A stretch of DNA of 61,391 bases, taken from Neorhizobium galegae bv. officinalis. Its GTDB lineage: Bacteria; Pseudomonadota; Alphaproteobacteria; Rhizobiales; Rhizobiaceae. Numbering within the stretch: the stretch's first letter is position 1; the number at the start of each line of letters is the position of its first letter. The stretch covers positions 1-61,391 of the forward strand of contig CCRI01000025.1 of assembly GCA_000985875.1 (NCBI GenBank), given 5' to 3'. This document shows, piece after piece, positions 16,654 through 26,120 of this stretch. Position numbers and translations under genes: made by a program. Under the pieces are notes generated by a model that was not told where the DNA came from, made no database searches, and saw only the letters and a list, made by a program, of their open reading frames with translations.

Positions 16654-17796
16654 ATGCCGGATGGCAGCGCAAGGCGAACGGGAATTGCGCTGACGGAGAG
16701 GCAAAGGATCGCCTGGCTGAGGCTGATCCGCTCAGACAATGTCGGCCCCGCCACATTCAGAGACCTCATCAATCACTGTGGCTCGGCGGAAAACGCGCTC
16801 TCGATGCTGCCGGAACTTTCCGCCCGTGGCGGCGCTGCCCGGGCGATCCGGATCGCCAGCGTGCAGGAAGCAGAACGCGAGCTCGACGCCGCCCATCGCT
16901 ACGGCGCCCGCTTCGTCGGCATCGGCGAACCGGACTATCCGCCGGCGCTGCGCCAGATCGAAGGCGCGCCACCGCTTCTTGCCATGAAAGGTGACCTTTC
17001 CGCCGCAACGCGTCCGTCGGTCGGCGTCGTCGGATCGCGCAATGCCTCGATATCGGGCGCCAAGTTCGCGGCGATGATCGCCAGGGATTGCGGCCGTGCC
17101 GGTTATACGGTGACGTCAGGCCTTGCCCGCGGCGTCGATACCGCCGCACACCGGGCCAGCCTGGAGACCGGAACGATTGCAGTGCTGGCCGGTGGGCTCG
17201 ACCAGCCCTATCCGCCGGAAAACTTGCCTCTGCTCGACGAGATCACCGAGGGTGCAGGCCTTGCCGTCAGCGAAATGCCTTTCGGCTGGGAGCCCCGCGC
17301 ACGGGATTTTCCCCGCCGCAACCGGCTGATAGCCGGTATTTCGCTCGGCGTCGTCGTGGTGGAGGCGGCGGAGCGTTCCGGCTCCCTGATCACCGCCAGG
17401 ATGGCGACCGATTTCGGGCGGCTCGTCTTCGCCGTTCCCGGCTCGCCGCTCGATCCGCGCTGCCACGGCACAAACGGACTGCTCAAACAGGGCGCGATCG
17501 TCACCACCGGGTCGGCCGACGTCATCGAAGCGCTGGCGCCACTGTCGCAACTCGATCTGTTCAGCGGCTCGGTGGTGGAAGAGCCTAAGAAATTCAGCGA
17601 CATACTGCCGCCGAATGACGACGACCGGGCGATCATCGTTTCGGCGCTGGGGCCGACACCGGTCGAGGTGGACGACATCATCCGCCATACGGAACTGCCC
17701 GCCTCTTCCGTCTATCTCATCCTGCTGGAACTCGATCTCGCCGGCCGGCTGCATCGGCATGTCGGCGGCCTGGTTTCACTCGCGATGGAAGACTGA
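16654..17796 (+). CDS. dprA: DNA processing protein DprA (Smf)
   Basis: A 380-residue DprA, which loads RecA on incoming single-stranded DNA in transformable bacteria. An N-terminal helix-hairpin-like domain (RLIRSDNVGPATFRDLI) is followed by the Rossmann core (VGVVGSRNASISGAKFA, SGLARGVDTAAHRASLE, DFPRRNRLIAGISLGVVVVE, HGTNGLLKQGA) and a C-terminal winged-helix (DL/DIIRHTELPASSVYLILLELDLAG). It overlaps the small convergent gene that follows by 21 nt. Confidence 0.96.
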   Translation: MPDGSARRTGIALTERQRIAWLRLIRSDNVGPATFRDLINHCGSAENALSMLPELSARGGAARAIRIASVQEAERELDAAHRYGARFVGIGEPDYPPALRQIEGAPPLLAMKGDLSAATRPSVGVVGSRNASISGAKFAAMIARDCGRAGYTVTSGLARGVDTAAHRASLETGTIAVLAGGLDQPYPPENLPLLDEITEGAGLAVSEMPFGWEPRARDFPRRNRLIAGISLGVVVVEAAERSGSLITARMATDFGRLVFAVPGSPLDPRCHGTNGLLKQGAIVTTGSADVIEALAPLSQLDLFSGSVVEEPKKFSDILPPNDDDRAIIVSALGPTPVEVDDIIRHTELPASSVYLILLELDLAGRLHRHVGGLVSLAMED

Positions 17797-17982
17797 GCGG
17801 GGACGCCGGCCCGCCTGTACATCCCCCGCCTCCACATAGGCCATCTCGATGAGATAACAGAGCATATCGGCTCCCTCTCCCAAAGCGACCTGCCGGAGCT
17901 CTCCGAGCATCTGCCTTATATAGGCAATATTTTCCCTGGTATCGTCCTCGCGCCGGCCGTTTATCTCGCTCCGAGAAATCAT
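17776..17982 (-). CDS. Small conserved hypothetical protein (68 aa)
   Basis: A 68-residue protein with the segment ENIAYIRQMLGELRQVALGE and GADMLCYLIEMAYVEAGDV, which I recall as a small family conserved among rhizobia; no function is assigned. Predicted to be two amphipathic helices, soluble. It lies convergent to dprA (21-nt overlap) and divergent from topA. Confidence 0.7.
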   Translation of the reverse strand: MISRSEINGRREDDTRENIAYIRQMLGELRQVALGEGADMLCYLIEMAYVEAGDVQAGRRPRSVFHRE

Positions 17983-18113
17983 ATTCTATCCTGTCAAAAA
18001 AGTCGGCGACCGGTCCAAATAAATTCACCTCAAGGTATGCGAGAGACCATATCGCATTTATTTAAGATTGCAACCAATTGCAAATCTTCCCAAGGTTGCA
18101 TCTCGTTGTACCC

Positions 18114-18119
18114 TATAAT
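18114..18119 (+). promoter_or_regulatory. topA: Possible topA promoter -10 element
   Basis: An exact TATAAT hexamer lies about 110 nt upstream of topA in an AT-rich 245-nt leader. No good -35 hexamer is found at 16-18 nt. Two TTGCAA palindromes (near 18068 and 18078) sit further upstream. Confidence 0.3.
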
Positions 18120-18228
18120 TTGGCACACGCCCCTTGACCGCGAGGCAAACGCCCTCCATGTCGGGAGGTCAAGATTTCCGCCTGGACCGCAACGGTGCCG
18201 GGCCAAGCCTCTATTGCAGAGAAGCAAA

Positions 18229-20892
18229 ATGAATGTTGTCGTCGTAGAATCTCCCGCCAAGGCCAAGACAATCAACAAGTATCTCGGCTCCGGCTACAAG
18301 GTTCTCGCCTCTTTCGGCCATGTGCGCGATCTTCCGGCCAAGGACGGGTCCGTGCTTCCCGATCAGGACTTCGAAATGCTGTGGGAGGTCGATCCCGCGT
18401 CCCAGAAGCGGATGAAGGACATTTCCGACGCCGTCAAAGGCTCGGACGCCCTGTTCCTCGCAACCGACCCGGATCGCGAGGGTGAAGCCATTTCCTGGCA
18501 CGTGCTCGATCTTCTCAGGAAGAAGAAGGTGATCGGCGACAAGCCGGTCAAGCGCGTCGTCTTCAACGCCATCACCAAGAAGGCCGTGCTCGATGCGATG
18601 GCCAATCCGCGCGATATCGACGTGCCGCTGGTGGATGCCTATCTCGCCCGCCGCGCGCTCGATTATCTGGTCGGCTTCAACCTTTCGCCGGTCCTGTGGC
18701 GCAAGCTGCCGGGTGCCCGTTCGGCCGGCCGCGTGCAGTCGGTTGCACTGCGCCTCGTCTGCGACCGCGAGTCGGAGATCGAGCGTTTCATCTCGGAAGA
18801 ATACTGGAACCTGTCGGCGCTGTTGCGCACCCCGCGCGGCGACGAGTTCGAGGCGCGCCTCGTCTCGGCCGACGGCAAGCGGCTGCAGGGCCGCTCGATC
18901 AAGAACGGCGAGGACGCCAATCGCCTGAAGGCGCTGCTCGACGGCGCGACCTATCTGGTCGATACGGTCGAGGCAAAGCCCGTCAAGCGCAATCCCGGAC
19001 CGCCCTTCACCACCTCGACACTGCAGCAGGCCGCCTCCTCGAATATCGGCTTCAACGCCTCGCGCACCATGCAGGTGGCGCAGAAGCTTTACGAAGGCGT
19101 CGATATCGGCGGCGAGACGGTCGGTCTCATTACCTATATGCGTACCGACGGCGTGCAGATGGCGCCGGAGGCGATCGACGCTGCCCGCAGCGCCATCGTC
19201 GACCAGTTCGGACAGCGTTATCTGCCGGAAAAGCCGCGCTTCTATTCCACCAAGGCGAAGAACGCCCAGGAAGCCCACGAAGCGATCCGCCCGACCGATT
19301 TCACCCGCACGCCGGACCAGGTCCGCGGTTACCTCGATTCCGACCAGGCTCGTCTTTATGAGCTGATCTGGAAGCGCGGCATCGCCAGCCAGATGGCATC
19401 CGCCGAAATCGAGCGTACCACGGTCGAGATCCTTGCCGACAACAAGGGCGAGAAGGCCGGCCTTCGCGCCGTCGGCTCGGTCATCCGGTTCGACGGCTTC
19501 CTCGGCGCCTATGTGGACAGCCGCGAGGATGCCGAAAAAGGCGAGGACGACGATGAAGATGGCCGCCTGCCCGAGATCAATGCCCGCGAAAAGCTCGACA
19601 AGAACAAAGTGAATGCCAGCCAGCACTTCACCGAGCCGCCGCCGCGTTATTCGGAAGCCTCGCTGATCAAGAAGATGGAAGAGCTCGGCATCGGCCGCCC
19701 CTCCACCTATGCCGCGACGCTGAAGACGCTGAGCGACCGCGAATACGTGACGATGGACAAGCGCAAGCTGATCCCGCATTCCAAGGGCCGGCTGGTGACG
19801 GCCTTCCTCGAAAGCTTCTTCACGAAATACGTCGAATACGACTTCACCGCGGATCTCGAAGAAAAGCTCGACAAGATCTCGGCCGGCGAACTCGACTGGA
19901 AGCAGGTTCTGCGCGAATTCTGGCAGGATTTCTTCGCCCAGATCGAGGACACCAAGGAACTGCGTGTCACCAACGTGCTCGATGCGCTGAACGAGACGCT
20001 CGCGCCGCTGGTCTTCCCGAAGCGGGAAGACGGCAGCGATCCGCGCATCTGCCAGGTCTGCGGCACCGGCAACCTGTCGCTGAAGCTCGGCAAATACGGC
20101 GCCTTCGTGGGCTGCTCGAACTATCCGGACTGTAACTACACCCGCCAGCTTTCCTCCGAAGGCGGTGCGGACGCGGAGGCGAATGCCCTCAGCGAACCGA
20201 AGGCACTCGGAGCCGATCCGCATACGGGCGAGGAACTGACGCTGCGTTCGGGCCGATTCGGGCCCTATATCCAGCGCGGCGAAGGCAAGGAAGCCAAGCG
20301 TTCGTCGCTGCCGAAGGGCTGGAAGCCCGAGGATATCGACCACGAAAAGGCGCTGGCATTGATCAACCTGCCGCGCGACGTCGGCAAACATCCGGAATCA
20401 GCCAAGATGATCTCGGCGGGGCTTGGCCGTTACGGACCGTTCCTGCTCCATGACGGCAGCTATGCCAATCTGGAAAGCATCGAGGACGTGTTCTCGATCG
20501 GCCTCAACCGCGCCGTGACCGTGCTCGCCGAAAAGCAGAGCAAGGTGGCGGCTGGCGGCGGCCGCGGCCGTGGCACGCCCGCGGCGCTGAAGGAACTCGG
20601 CGACCATCCGGACGGTGGTTCGATCACCGTGCGCGACGGCAAATACGGCCCTTACGTCAACTGGGGCAAGGTCAACGCGACGCTGCCGAAGGGTCTCGAC
20701 CCGCAATCGGTGACGATGGAACAGGCGATGGCCTTCATCATTGAAAAGGGCGGCAAGGCACCGTCGGCCAAGGCAAAGCCGAAGAAGGCCGCGGCCAAGG
20801 CAACCACCGATACCAAGAAGGCGGCGCCGAAAGCCAAGGCAAAGGCTCCGGTGAAAAAGGCCGCACCCAAGGCGAAGAAGACAGGCACGTGA
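18229..20892 (+). CDS. topA: DNA topoisomerase I
   Basis: An 887-residue type IA topoisomerase that relaxes negative supercoils. The Toprim domain opens with VVVESPAKAKTINKYLGSGY and contains DPDREGEAISWH. The active-site Tyr is residue 303 in GLITYMRTDG. A C4 zinc ribbon follows (ICQVCGTGNLSLKLGKYG, then a C-x5-C pair), then further topoisomerase C-terminal repeats (GPYVNWGKVNATLPKG), and a Lys/Ala-rich tail of about 50 residues. The start ATG is preceded by AGAGAAG; an upstream in-frame leader would be unrelated. It overlaps rnr by GTGA. Confidence 0.97.
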   Translation: MNVVVVESPAKAKTINKYLGSGYKVLASFGHVRDLPAKDGSVLPDQDFEMLWEVDPASQKRMKDISDAVKGSDALFLATDPDREGEAISWHVLDLLRKKKVIGDKPVKRVVFNAITKKAVLDAMANPRDIDVPLVDAYLARRALDYLVGFNLSPVLWRKLPGARSAGRVQSVALRLVCDRESEIERFISEEYWNLSALLRTPRGDEFEARLVSADGKRLQGRSIKNGEDANRLKALLDGATYLVDTVEAKPVKRNPGPPFTTSTLQQAASSNIGFNASRTMQVAQKLYEGVDIGGETVGLITYMRTDGVQMAPEAIDAARSAIVDQFGQRYLPEKPRFYSTKAKNAQEAHEAIRPTDFTRTPDQVRGYLDSDQARLYELIWKRGIASQMASAEIERTTVEILADNKGEKAGLRAVGSVIRFDGFLGAYVDSREDAEKGEDDDEDGRLPEINAREKLDKNKVNASQHFTEPPPRYSEASLIKKMEELGIGRPSTYAATLKTLSDREYVTMDKRKLIPHSKGRLVTAFLESFFTKYVEYDFTADLEEKLDKISAGELDWKQVLREFWQDFFAQIEDTKELRVTNVLDALNETLAPLVFPKREDGSDPRICQVCGTGNLSLKLGKYGAFVGCSNYPDCNYTRQLSSEGGADAEANALSEPKALGADPHTGEELTLRSGRFGPYIQRGEGKEAKRSSLPKGWKPEDIDHEKALALINLPRDVGKHPESAKMISAGLGRYGPFLLHDGSYANLESIEDVFSIGLNRAVTVLAEKQSKVAAGGGRGRGTPAALKELGDHPDGGSITVRDGKYGPYVNWGKVNATLPKGLDPQSVTMEQAMAFIIEKGGKAPSAKAKPKKAAAKATTDTKKAAPKAKAKAPVKKAAPKAKKTGT

Positions 20893-23243
20893 GAGAACCA
20901 CGCGATAGATCGAGACATCAGGGAAAACGCCCCGAAAAGGTTGCCCGCGGTCACGCCGCTTCCGCAACGGAGAAACCTGTGATCATCCACGGTGCCGTGC
21001 CGCCGCGTGATGTCCTGCTCGAATTCATCGCCGAAAATCCGGACAAGGGGTCGAAGCGGGAGATCGCCAAGGCTTTCGGGCTGAAGGGCGACACCCGCGT
21101 CGAACTGAAAGACCTGCTGCGGACGCTGGAGGAGGAAGGCCTTCTCAAGAAGAGCCGCAAGTCGCTGACCCGTCCCGATGCGCTGCCGCCGGTCACCGTG
21201 CTCGACATCACCACCCGCGACAAGGATGGCGAACTGATTGCCCGCCCGGCCGAATGGCCCGAGGAACTGGGTGCGGCGCCGGCGGTGCTGATCCGCCAGT
21301 CGTCGGACAGCCGCGGCAAAGGCCGGGTGACTGCCGCCGGGCTCAACGACCGGGTGCTGGCAAAGATCTTCCCGAACAAGGACCGGACCGGTCCTGCCTA
21401 TACCGCCCGCGTCATCAAGATCATCGACAAGCGCCGCGGCGCCTCGCTCGGCATCGTCCACAAGCTTGACGACGGCGAGCTGCGCCTGCTGCCGATCGAC
21501 CGGCGCGGCGAGGAAATGGTGATCGAGCCCGCCGATATCGGCGAGGCCAAGGACGGCGACCTGGTCGAGACGGAAGTCGTCCGCTCCGGCCGGTTCGGCC
21601 TGCCCCGCGCCCGCGTTCTGTCGATCGTCGGCACGATCGGTTCGGAAAAGGCGATCTCGATGATCGCCGTCTATTCGCACGGCATTCCGCATATCTTCCC
21701 GAAACAGGTAATGGACGAGGCCGAAGCGGCGAAGCCCGCGACCATGGCGCAGCGCGAGGACTGGCGTTCTCTGCCGCTGATCACCATCGACCCGGCCGAC
21801 GCCAAGGACCACGACGACGCGGTCTATGCCGAGCTCGACCCCTCGCCCGACAATCCGGACGGCGTCATCGTCACCGTCGCGATCGCCGATGTCTCCTGGT
21901 ATATCCGCACCGGCTCTCCGCTCGACCGCGAGGCGCTGAAGCGCGGCAATTCGGTCTATTTCCCCGACCGCGTCGTGCCGATGCTGCCGGAGCGCATTTC
22001 GAACGACCTCTGCTCGCTGCGCGAAGGCGAAGACCGGCCCGCACTTGCCGTGCGCATGGTCTTCTCCAAGGAAGGCCGCAAGGCCGGCCACACCTTCCAC
22101 CGCATCATGATGAAGAGCGCCGCCAAACTCTCCTATCAACAGGCCCAGGCGGCGATCGACGGCAAGCCGGACGACAAGAGCGGACCGCTGCTCGAGCCGA
22201 TCCTGAAGCCGCTGTGGCATGCCTATGGGGTGATGAAGCGCGGCCGCGACCGCCGCCAGCCGCTCGAACTCGACATGCCGGAGCGCAAGATCCTGCTGAA
22301 GCCCGACGGCACGGTCGACCGGGTCTTCGTGCCGGAGCGGCTCGACGCGCACAAGCTCATCGAAGAGATGATGATCCAGGCGAACGTCGCCGCCGCCGAG
22401 ACGCTGGAAAAGAAACGGCAGGCGCTGATCTACCGCATCCACGACACGCCCTCGCTCGCCAAGCAGGAGACGCTGCGCGAGTTCCTGGCGACACTCGGCA
22501 TTCCGATGGCCAAGGGCGGCCAGATGCGCGCCAATTCCTTCAATGGCATTCTCGCCAAGGCCGAGGGCACCGCGCACCAGGTGATGGTCAACGAGATGGT
22601 GCTGCGCTCGCAGAGCCAGGCGATCTACAGCCCGGAAAATATCGGCCATTTCGGCCTCAACCTGATGAAATACGCGCATTTCACCTCGCCGATCCGCCGT
22701 TATGCGGACCTCATCGTGCACCGTGCGCTGGTCGGCTCGCTGGGTCTCGGCGAAGGCGGCATCAAGCCGGAGGAAGAGGCGCAGCTCGACGACATCGCCG
22801 CCGAGATCTCGACCTTCGAGCGCCGCGCCATGGCCGCCGAGCGCGACACGATCAACCGGCTGATCGCCCACCATTTGAGCGAGCGGATCGGCGAGGAATT
22901 CGTCGGCCGGGTCTCCGGCGTCACCAAGGCGGGACTATTTGTCTCGCTTCCAACCTATGGCGCGGACGGATTCATACCTATATCCACGCTCGGCAACGAC
23001 TACTTCATCTACGACGAGGCGCATCAGGCGCTGTCGGGAGAGAAGACGGGTCTCGGCTACCAGATCGGCGATACGGTCGATGTGCGGCTGAAACAGGCCA
23101 TCCCGCTTGCCGGCGCGCTGCAGTTCGAAATGCTGAGCGAGGGCAAGAAATTGCCGACCGCGACACGCTCCTTCCACAAATCGGGGCGGCGTGGCCGGAC
23201 GCAACCCGGCACGCGGCCTCCGCGGAGCGGCCGAAGGAGATAG
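20889..23243 (+). CDS. rnr: Ribonuclease R
   Basis: A 784-residue 3'-5' exoribonuclease of the RNase II/R family. The N-terminal winged helix (FIAENPDKGSKREIAKAFGL) is followed by cold-shock domains, the RNB catalytic core with DPADAKDHDDAVYAEL (the acidic Mg ligands), TSPIRRYADLIVHRAL, and a C-terminal S1 domain (GRVSGVTKAGLFVSLPTYG). The start is GTG inside the topA stop (GTGA), indicating coupled translation. The tail is short and basic. It is followed 2 nt later by the DUF983 gene. Confidence 0.95.
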   Translation: MREPRDRSRHQGKRPEKVARGHAASATEKPVIIHGAVPPRDVLLEFIAENPDKGSKREIAKAFGLKGDTRVELKDLLRTLEEEGLLKKSRKSLTRPDALPPVTVLDITTRDKDGELIARPAEWPEELGAAPAVLIRQSSDSRGKGRVTAAGLNDRVLAKIFPNKDRTGPAYTARVIKIIDKRRGASLGIVHKLDDGELRLLPIDRRGEEMVIEPADIGEAKDGDLVETEVVRSGRFGLPRARVLSIVGTIGSEKAISMIAVYSHGIPHIFPKQVMDEAEAAKPATMAQREDWRSLPLITIDPADAKDHDDAVYAELDPSPDNPDGVIVTVAIADVSWYIRTGSPLDREALKRGNSVYFPDRVVPMLPERISNDLCSLREGEDRPALAVRMVFSKEGRKAGHTFHRIMMKSAAKLSYQQAQAAIDGKPDDKSGPLLEPILKPLWHAYGVMKRGRDRRQPLELDMPERKILLKPDGTVDRVFVPERLDAHKLIEEMMIQANVAAAETLEKKRQALIYRIHDTPSLAKQETLREFLATLGIPMAKGGQMRANSFNGILAKAEGTAHQVMVNEMVLRSQSQAIYSPENIGHFGLNLMKYAHFTSPIRRYADLIVHRALVGSLGLGEGGIKPEEEAQLDDIAAEISTFERRAMAAERDTINRLIAHHLSERIGEEFVGRVSGVTKAGLFVSLPTYGADGFIPISTLGNDYFIYDEAHQALSGEKTGLGYQIGDTVDVRLKQAIPLAGALQFEMLSEGKKLPTATRSFHKSGRRGRTQPGTRPPRSGRRR

Positions 23244-23245
23244 CA

Positions 23246-23698
23246 ATGCAGAAACAGGGCGAACAGACCGTCCGATATGGTGGAGCGCCTGAGGCCGAAA
23301 GGCCGCTCGGCCGCTCCATCAAGCGGGGCATGCTCTCTACCTGTCCTGCCTGCGGCACCGGCCGCCTGTTCCGGGCCTTCCTGAAACCGGTCGACACCTG
23401 CGCCGTCTGCGGCGAGGAAATCCATCACCACCGCGCCGACGACCTGCCGGCCTATCTCGTCATCGTCGTCGTCGGTCACGTGCTGATGACCGGCTACATG
23501 CTGACCGACATGGTCTTGCGGGTTTCGCCCTGGGTGCATCTCACCATCTGGGTACCGATGGCGATCCTTGCGGCGCTCCTGACGATCCAGCCGATCAAGG
23601 GCGGCGTGATCGGCTTCCAGTGGGCGCTGAAGATGCACGGCTTCAATGGCGCTGACGACGAAGCCGTCGATTCAGGCCGAGGCGGACCGATCGGATGA
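23246..23698 (+). CDS. DUF983 family membrane protein
   Basis: A 150-residue protein of the DUF983 family. It has a zinc-ribbon-like pair of CxxC motifs (CPACGTGRLF, DTCAVCGEEIHHHRADD) before two hydrophobic spans (YLVIVVVGHVLMTGYML, LTIWVPMAILAALLTIQPIKG). Function is unknown. It starts 2 nt after rnr and overlaps the Nudix gene by ATGA, so topA-rnr-DUF983-Nudix look like one operon. Confidence 0.9.
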   Translation: MQKQGEQTVRYGGAPEAERPLGRSIKRGMLSTCPACGTGRLFRAFLKPVDTCAVCGEEIHHHRADDLPAYLVIVVVGHVLMTGYMLTDMVLRVSPWVHLTIWVPMAILAALLTIQPIKGGVIGFQWALKMHGFNGADDEAVDSGRGGPIG

Positions 23699-24378
23699 CA
23701 TCGTCTGCCGAGGAACACGCTCCGTTCGCTATGGACGCGCCGAAGCATGCCCGCGTGGCCGGCGTGACGCCCAAGGATGCAGCTTCTCTAATCCTGATCG
23801 ATCGCTCGGACGCGGCTCCCCGGGTCCTCATGGGCCGGCGCGGCAGCGGCCACGTCTTCATGCCGGACGTCTACGTGTTCCCGGGCGGCAAGCGCGATCC
23901 TCGCGACCATGCCCTTCCCTTCGGAGCCGACCTCGACCCGCTCGTTTTCGAAAAGCTGGCGGTTGGCGCCAGCGCCCGCATGACCTCGGTCCGCGCCCGG
24001 GCCTTGGCGCTCGCGGCCCTCAGGGAACTCCACGAGGAGACGGGGCTTGGCGGCGGCACTGCCGACCTCTCTCGCCTGCGCTACGTCGCCCGCGCCATCA
24101 CGCCGCCGGGGAATGTCCGGCGCTACGATACGCGCTTCTTTCTTACCTTTACCGACGAAACCCTCTTCGACATGACGCGCCTGGGCGACTCAAGCGAACT
24201 TCAGGACGTGCGCTGGCTTGACATTGCCGAGCTTTCGGGTCTGAAACTCCCGCGCATCACGCAGGCGGTTCTGGAGGACGTGAAAAACCTGATGGTCTCC
24301 GATCCATCTTTACCGTTTGGAAGCCCGGTGTCCTTCTACTTCATGCGTCATGGACGATTCGTCCGCAGCCGACTGTAA
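23695..24378 (+). CDS. Nudix hydrolase
   Basis: A 227-residue Nudix pyrophosphohydrolase. The Nudix box helix is RELHEETGLGG near residues 108-118, preceded by DVYVFPGGKRD, and the domain is complete. Substrate unclear; the architecture is similar to the coenzyme A/NADH-type or generic housekeeping Nudix proteins. It overlaps DUF983 by 4 nt. Confidence 0.9.
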   Translation: MTSSAEEHAPFAMDAPKHARVAGVTPKDAASLILIDRSDAAPRVLMGRRGSGHVFMPDVYVFPGGKRDPRDHALPFGADLDPLVFEKLAVGASARMTSVRARALALAALRELHEETGLGGGTADLSRLRYVARAITPPGNVRRYDTRFFLTFTDETLFDMTRLGDSSELQDVRWLDIAELSGLKLPRITQAVLEDVKNLMVSDPSLPFGSPVSFYFMRHGRFVRSRL

Positions 24379-24388
24379 GGAATATTGA

Positions 24389-25573
24389 ATGGCTCAGCCG
24401 ACGACAGACGCCAACGGCCATGTCGAGAAGATTCACTGGCCGTCGCTGATTGCCGCCACATCCGCCATCAGTGCCGTGGGCATCGCCATCGGCCTCGGCC
24501 TGCCGCTCCTCAGCATCATTCTTGAAAAGCGCGGGATTTCCTCCACCCTGATCGGCCTCAACGCCGCCATGGCCGGCATCGCCTCGATGGTGGCGGCGCC
24601 AATCACCACCAAGATCGCCCACGACTGCGGCGTCGCGCGCACCATGATGTTCGCGGTGCTCGTCGCCGCCATCAGCGCCATCGGCTTCTATTACGCGGAG
24701 GCCTTCTGGATGTGGTTCCCGCTGCGCTTCACCTTCCACGGCGCAACGACGACGCTGTTCATCCTGTCGGAATTCTGGATCAACGAGGCAGCCCCTCCCC
24801 GGCGCCGTGGGCTTGTTCTCGGCATCTATGCGACAGTGCTCGCCATCGGCTTCGCAATCGGCCCCCTGCTCTTCTCCGCGCTCGGCAGCGACGGCATCCT
24901 TCCCTTCCTGGTCGGCGCGGCCATCATCATGCTGGCGATCATCCCGATCTTCGTCGCCCGCAATGAAAGCCCCGTGCTAGACACCAAGCCGGACCGGCAC
25001 TTCTTCCACTACATCTTCCTCGTTCCGACCGCGACGGCCGCGGTATTCGCCTTCGGCGCGGTGTCGGCGGGCGGGCTGTCGCTATTCCCGATCTATGCGC
25101 TGCGTTCCGCATTGACCGAACCCCAGACCGCGGTGCTGCTGACGGTGATGGGAATCGGCAACATGGCCTTCCAGATCCCGCTCGGCCTCTATTCCGACAA
25201 GCTAAAGGATCGGCGGCCACTGCTGACCGCCATGGCGGTGCTGGGCGTCGCGGGATCGCTTGCCCTGCCCTTCCTGGTCCAGCACTGGATCATGATGGCC
25301 GTGGTCCTGTTCTTCTGGGGCGGTTGCGTGTCCGGCCTCTATACCGTCGGCCTGGCGCATCTCGGATCGAGACTCAGCGGAGCCGACCTTGCCGCCGCCA
25401 ACGCGGCCTTCATCTTCTGTTATGCGGTCGGCACCGTGGCCGGTCCGCAGGGCATCGGCGCGGCCATCGATATCGCCGGCAATGACGGTTTTGCCTGGGC
25501 ATTGGCGGGATTCTTCGGCTTCTATGTGCTGGTTTCCATCTGCCGAATGCTTTTCCGGTCAAAACGGAGTTGA
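24389..25573 (+). CDS. MFS transporter
   Basis: A 394-residue major facilitator with twelve hydrophobic segments. The MFS motif between spans 2 and 3 is degenerate but present (ITTKIAHDCGVARTMM). The second half has GLYSDKLKDRRPLL, a motif A-like loop. Resembles the YcaD/DHA-type branch of uncharacterised MFS proteins. It lies 10 nt after the Nudix gene. Substrate unknown. Confidence 0.88.
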   Translation: MAQPTTDANGHVEKIHWPSLIAATSAISAVGIAIGLGLPLLSIILEKRGISSTLIGLNAAMAGIASMVAAPITTKIAHDCGVARTMMFAVLVAAISAIGFYYAEAFWMWFPLRFTFHGATTTLFILSEFWINEAAPPRRRGLVLGIYATVLAIGFAIGPLLFSALGSDGILPFLVGAAIIMLAIIPIFVARNESPVLDTKPDRHFFHYIFLVPTATAAVFAFGAVSAGGLSLFPIYALRSALTEPQTAVLLTVMGIGNMAFQIPLGLYSDKLKDRRPLLTAMAVLGVAGSLALPFLVQHWIMMAVVLFFWGGCVSGLYTVGLAHLGSRLSGADLAAANAAFIFCYAVGTVAGPQGIGAAIDIAGNDGFAWALAGFFGFYVLVSICRMLFRSKRS

Positions 25574-25597
25574 CTTTTCGGGCGCGATTTGTAATTT
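25570..25597 (+). promoter_or_regulatory. rpmG: Possible rpmG promoter
   Basis: TTGACT, a 16-nt spacer and TAATTT overlap the stop codon of the MFS gene. The spacer region also forms a hairpin (GGCGCGA at 25581-25587 with TCGCGCC at 25597-25603). Confidence 0.4.
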
Positions 25598-25664
25598 CGC
25601 GCCAGATTTCGCCGTGGACCCAACCCGCGTCCGCGGCTTCATTTTTTCTTAGAGGCAGAACACC

Positions 25665-25832
25665 ATGGCGAAAGCTACGACCATCAAGATCAAGCTGCTG
25701 TCGACGGCTGACACCGGTTTCTTCTACGTCACGACGAAGAACAGCCGCACGATGACCGACAAGATGACCAAGACCAAGTACGACCCGGTCGCCAAGAAGC
25801 ACGTTGAATTCAAGGAAACCAAGATCAAGTAA
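25665..25832 (+). CDS. rpmG: 50S ribosomal protein L33
   Basis: A 55-residue L33 of the cysteine-free type (no CxxC zinc pair). Recognised by MAKATTIKIKLLSTADTGFF and the basic TKTKYDPVAKKHVEFKETKIK tail. It has its own possible promoter and is followed 26 nt later by a strong hairpin terminator. It is too short for many gene finders but certain by sequence. Confidence 0.97.
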   Translation: MAKATTIKIKLLSTADTGFFYVTTKNSRTMTDKMTKTKYDPVAKKHVEFKETKIK

Positions 25833-25857
25833 GTCCTTGATCCGAGGTTTGTCGAAG

Positions 25858-25892
25858 GGCGCCGGCCGACAGGGCTAGGCGCCTTTTCTTTT
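25858..25892 (+). terminator. rho-independent terminator of rpmG
   Basis: GGCGCC at 25858-25863 pairs with GGCGCC at 25878-25883 across a 14-nt loop and is followed by TTTTCTTTT. Confidence 0.7.
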
Positions 25893-26002
25893 GGCTTCGC
25901 CCCAGATTCTCGCCTTGCCGCGTGTTTTCCAGAACTCGGAACCGATTTTCGGGCCGATGCGGCAGCCGGGTGATCCAGAGCGGGACGGGCTGCGTAGAAA
26001 TG

Positions 26003-26120
26003 GAAAAGCGCCGCTCCAGAGACTGGAAGCGGCGCTTTCAAATGGGGGTCGACCAGCCTGCAATCACGGCACGAGGAACCGCTTTGGTATGCCTGCCAGT
26101 CGACCGACCCCACGACCCAG
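26003..26120 (-). ncRNA. Candidate small RNA with terminator (minus strand)
   Basis: Read on the minus strand, a long imperfect stem is formed by sequences near 26041-26060 and 26095-26116 (both carry GTCGAC with GGGGTC/GACCCC outer arms). It is followed by a perfect terminator-like hairpin AAAGCGCCGCTTCCA ... TGGAGCGGCGCTTTT (26004-26038) ending in a U-run. No protein-coding frame on this strand looks real. The 5' end and promoter are not identified, so the boundary is approximate. Confidence 0.35.

Noticed and set aside
18211..20391. 726-codon minus-strand frame opposite topA
   Set aside because: High-GC antisense shadow of topA with no domain.
26041..26116. Possible tRNA
   Set aside because: Inverted arms look tRNA-like at first, but there is no TTCGA/TTCAA T-loop and no acceptable anticodon arm.
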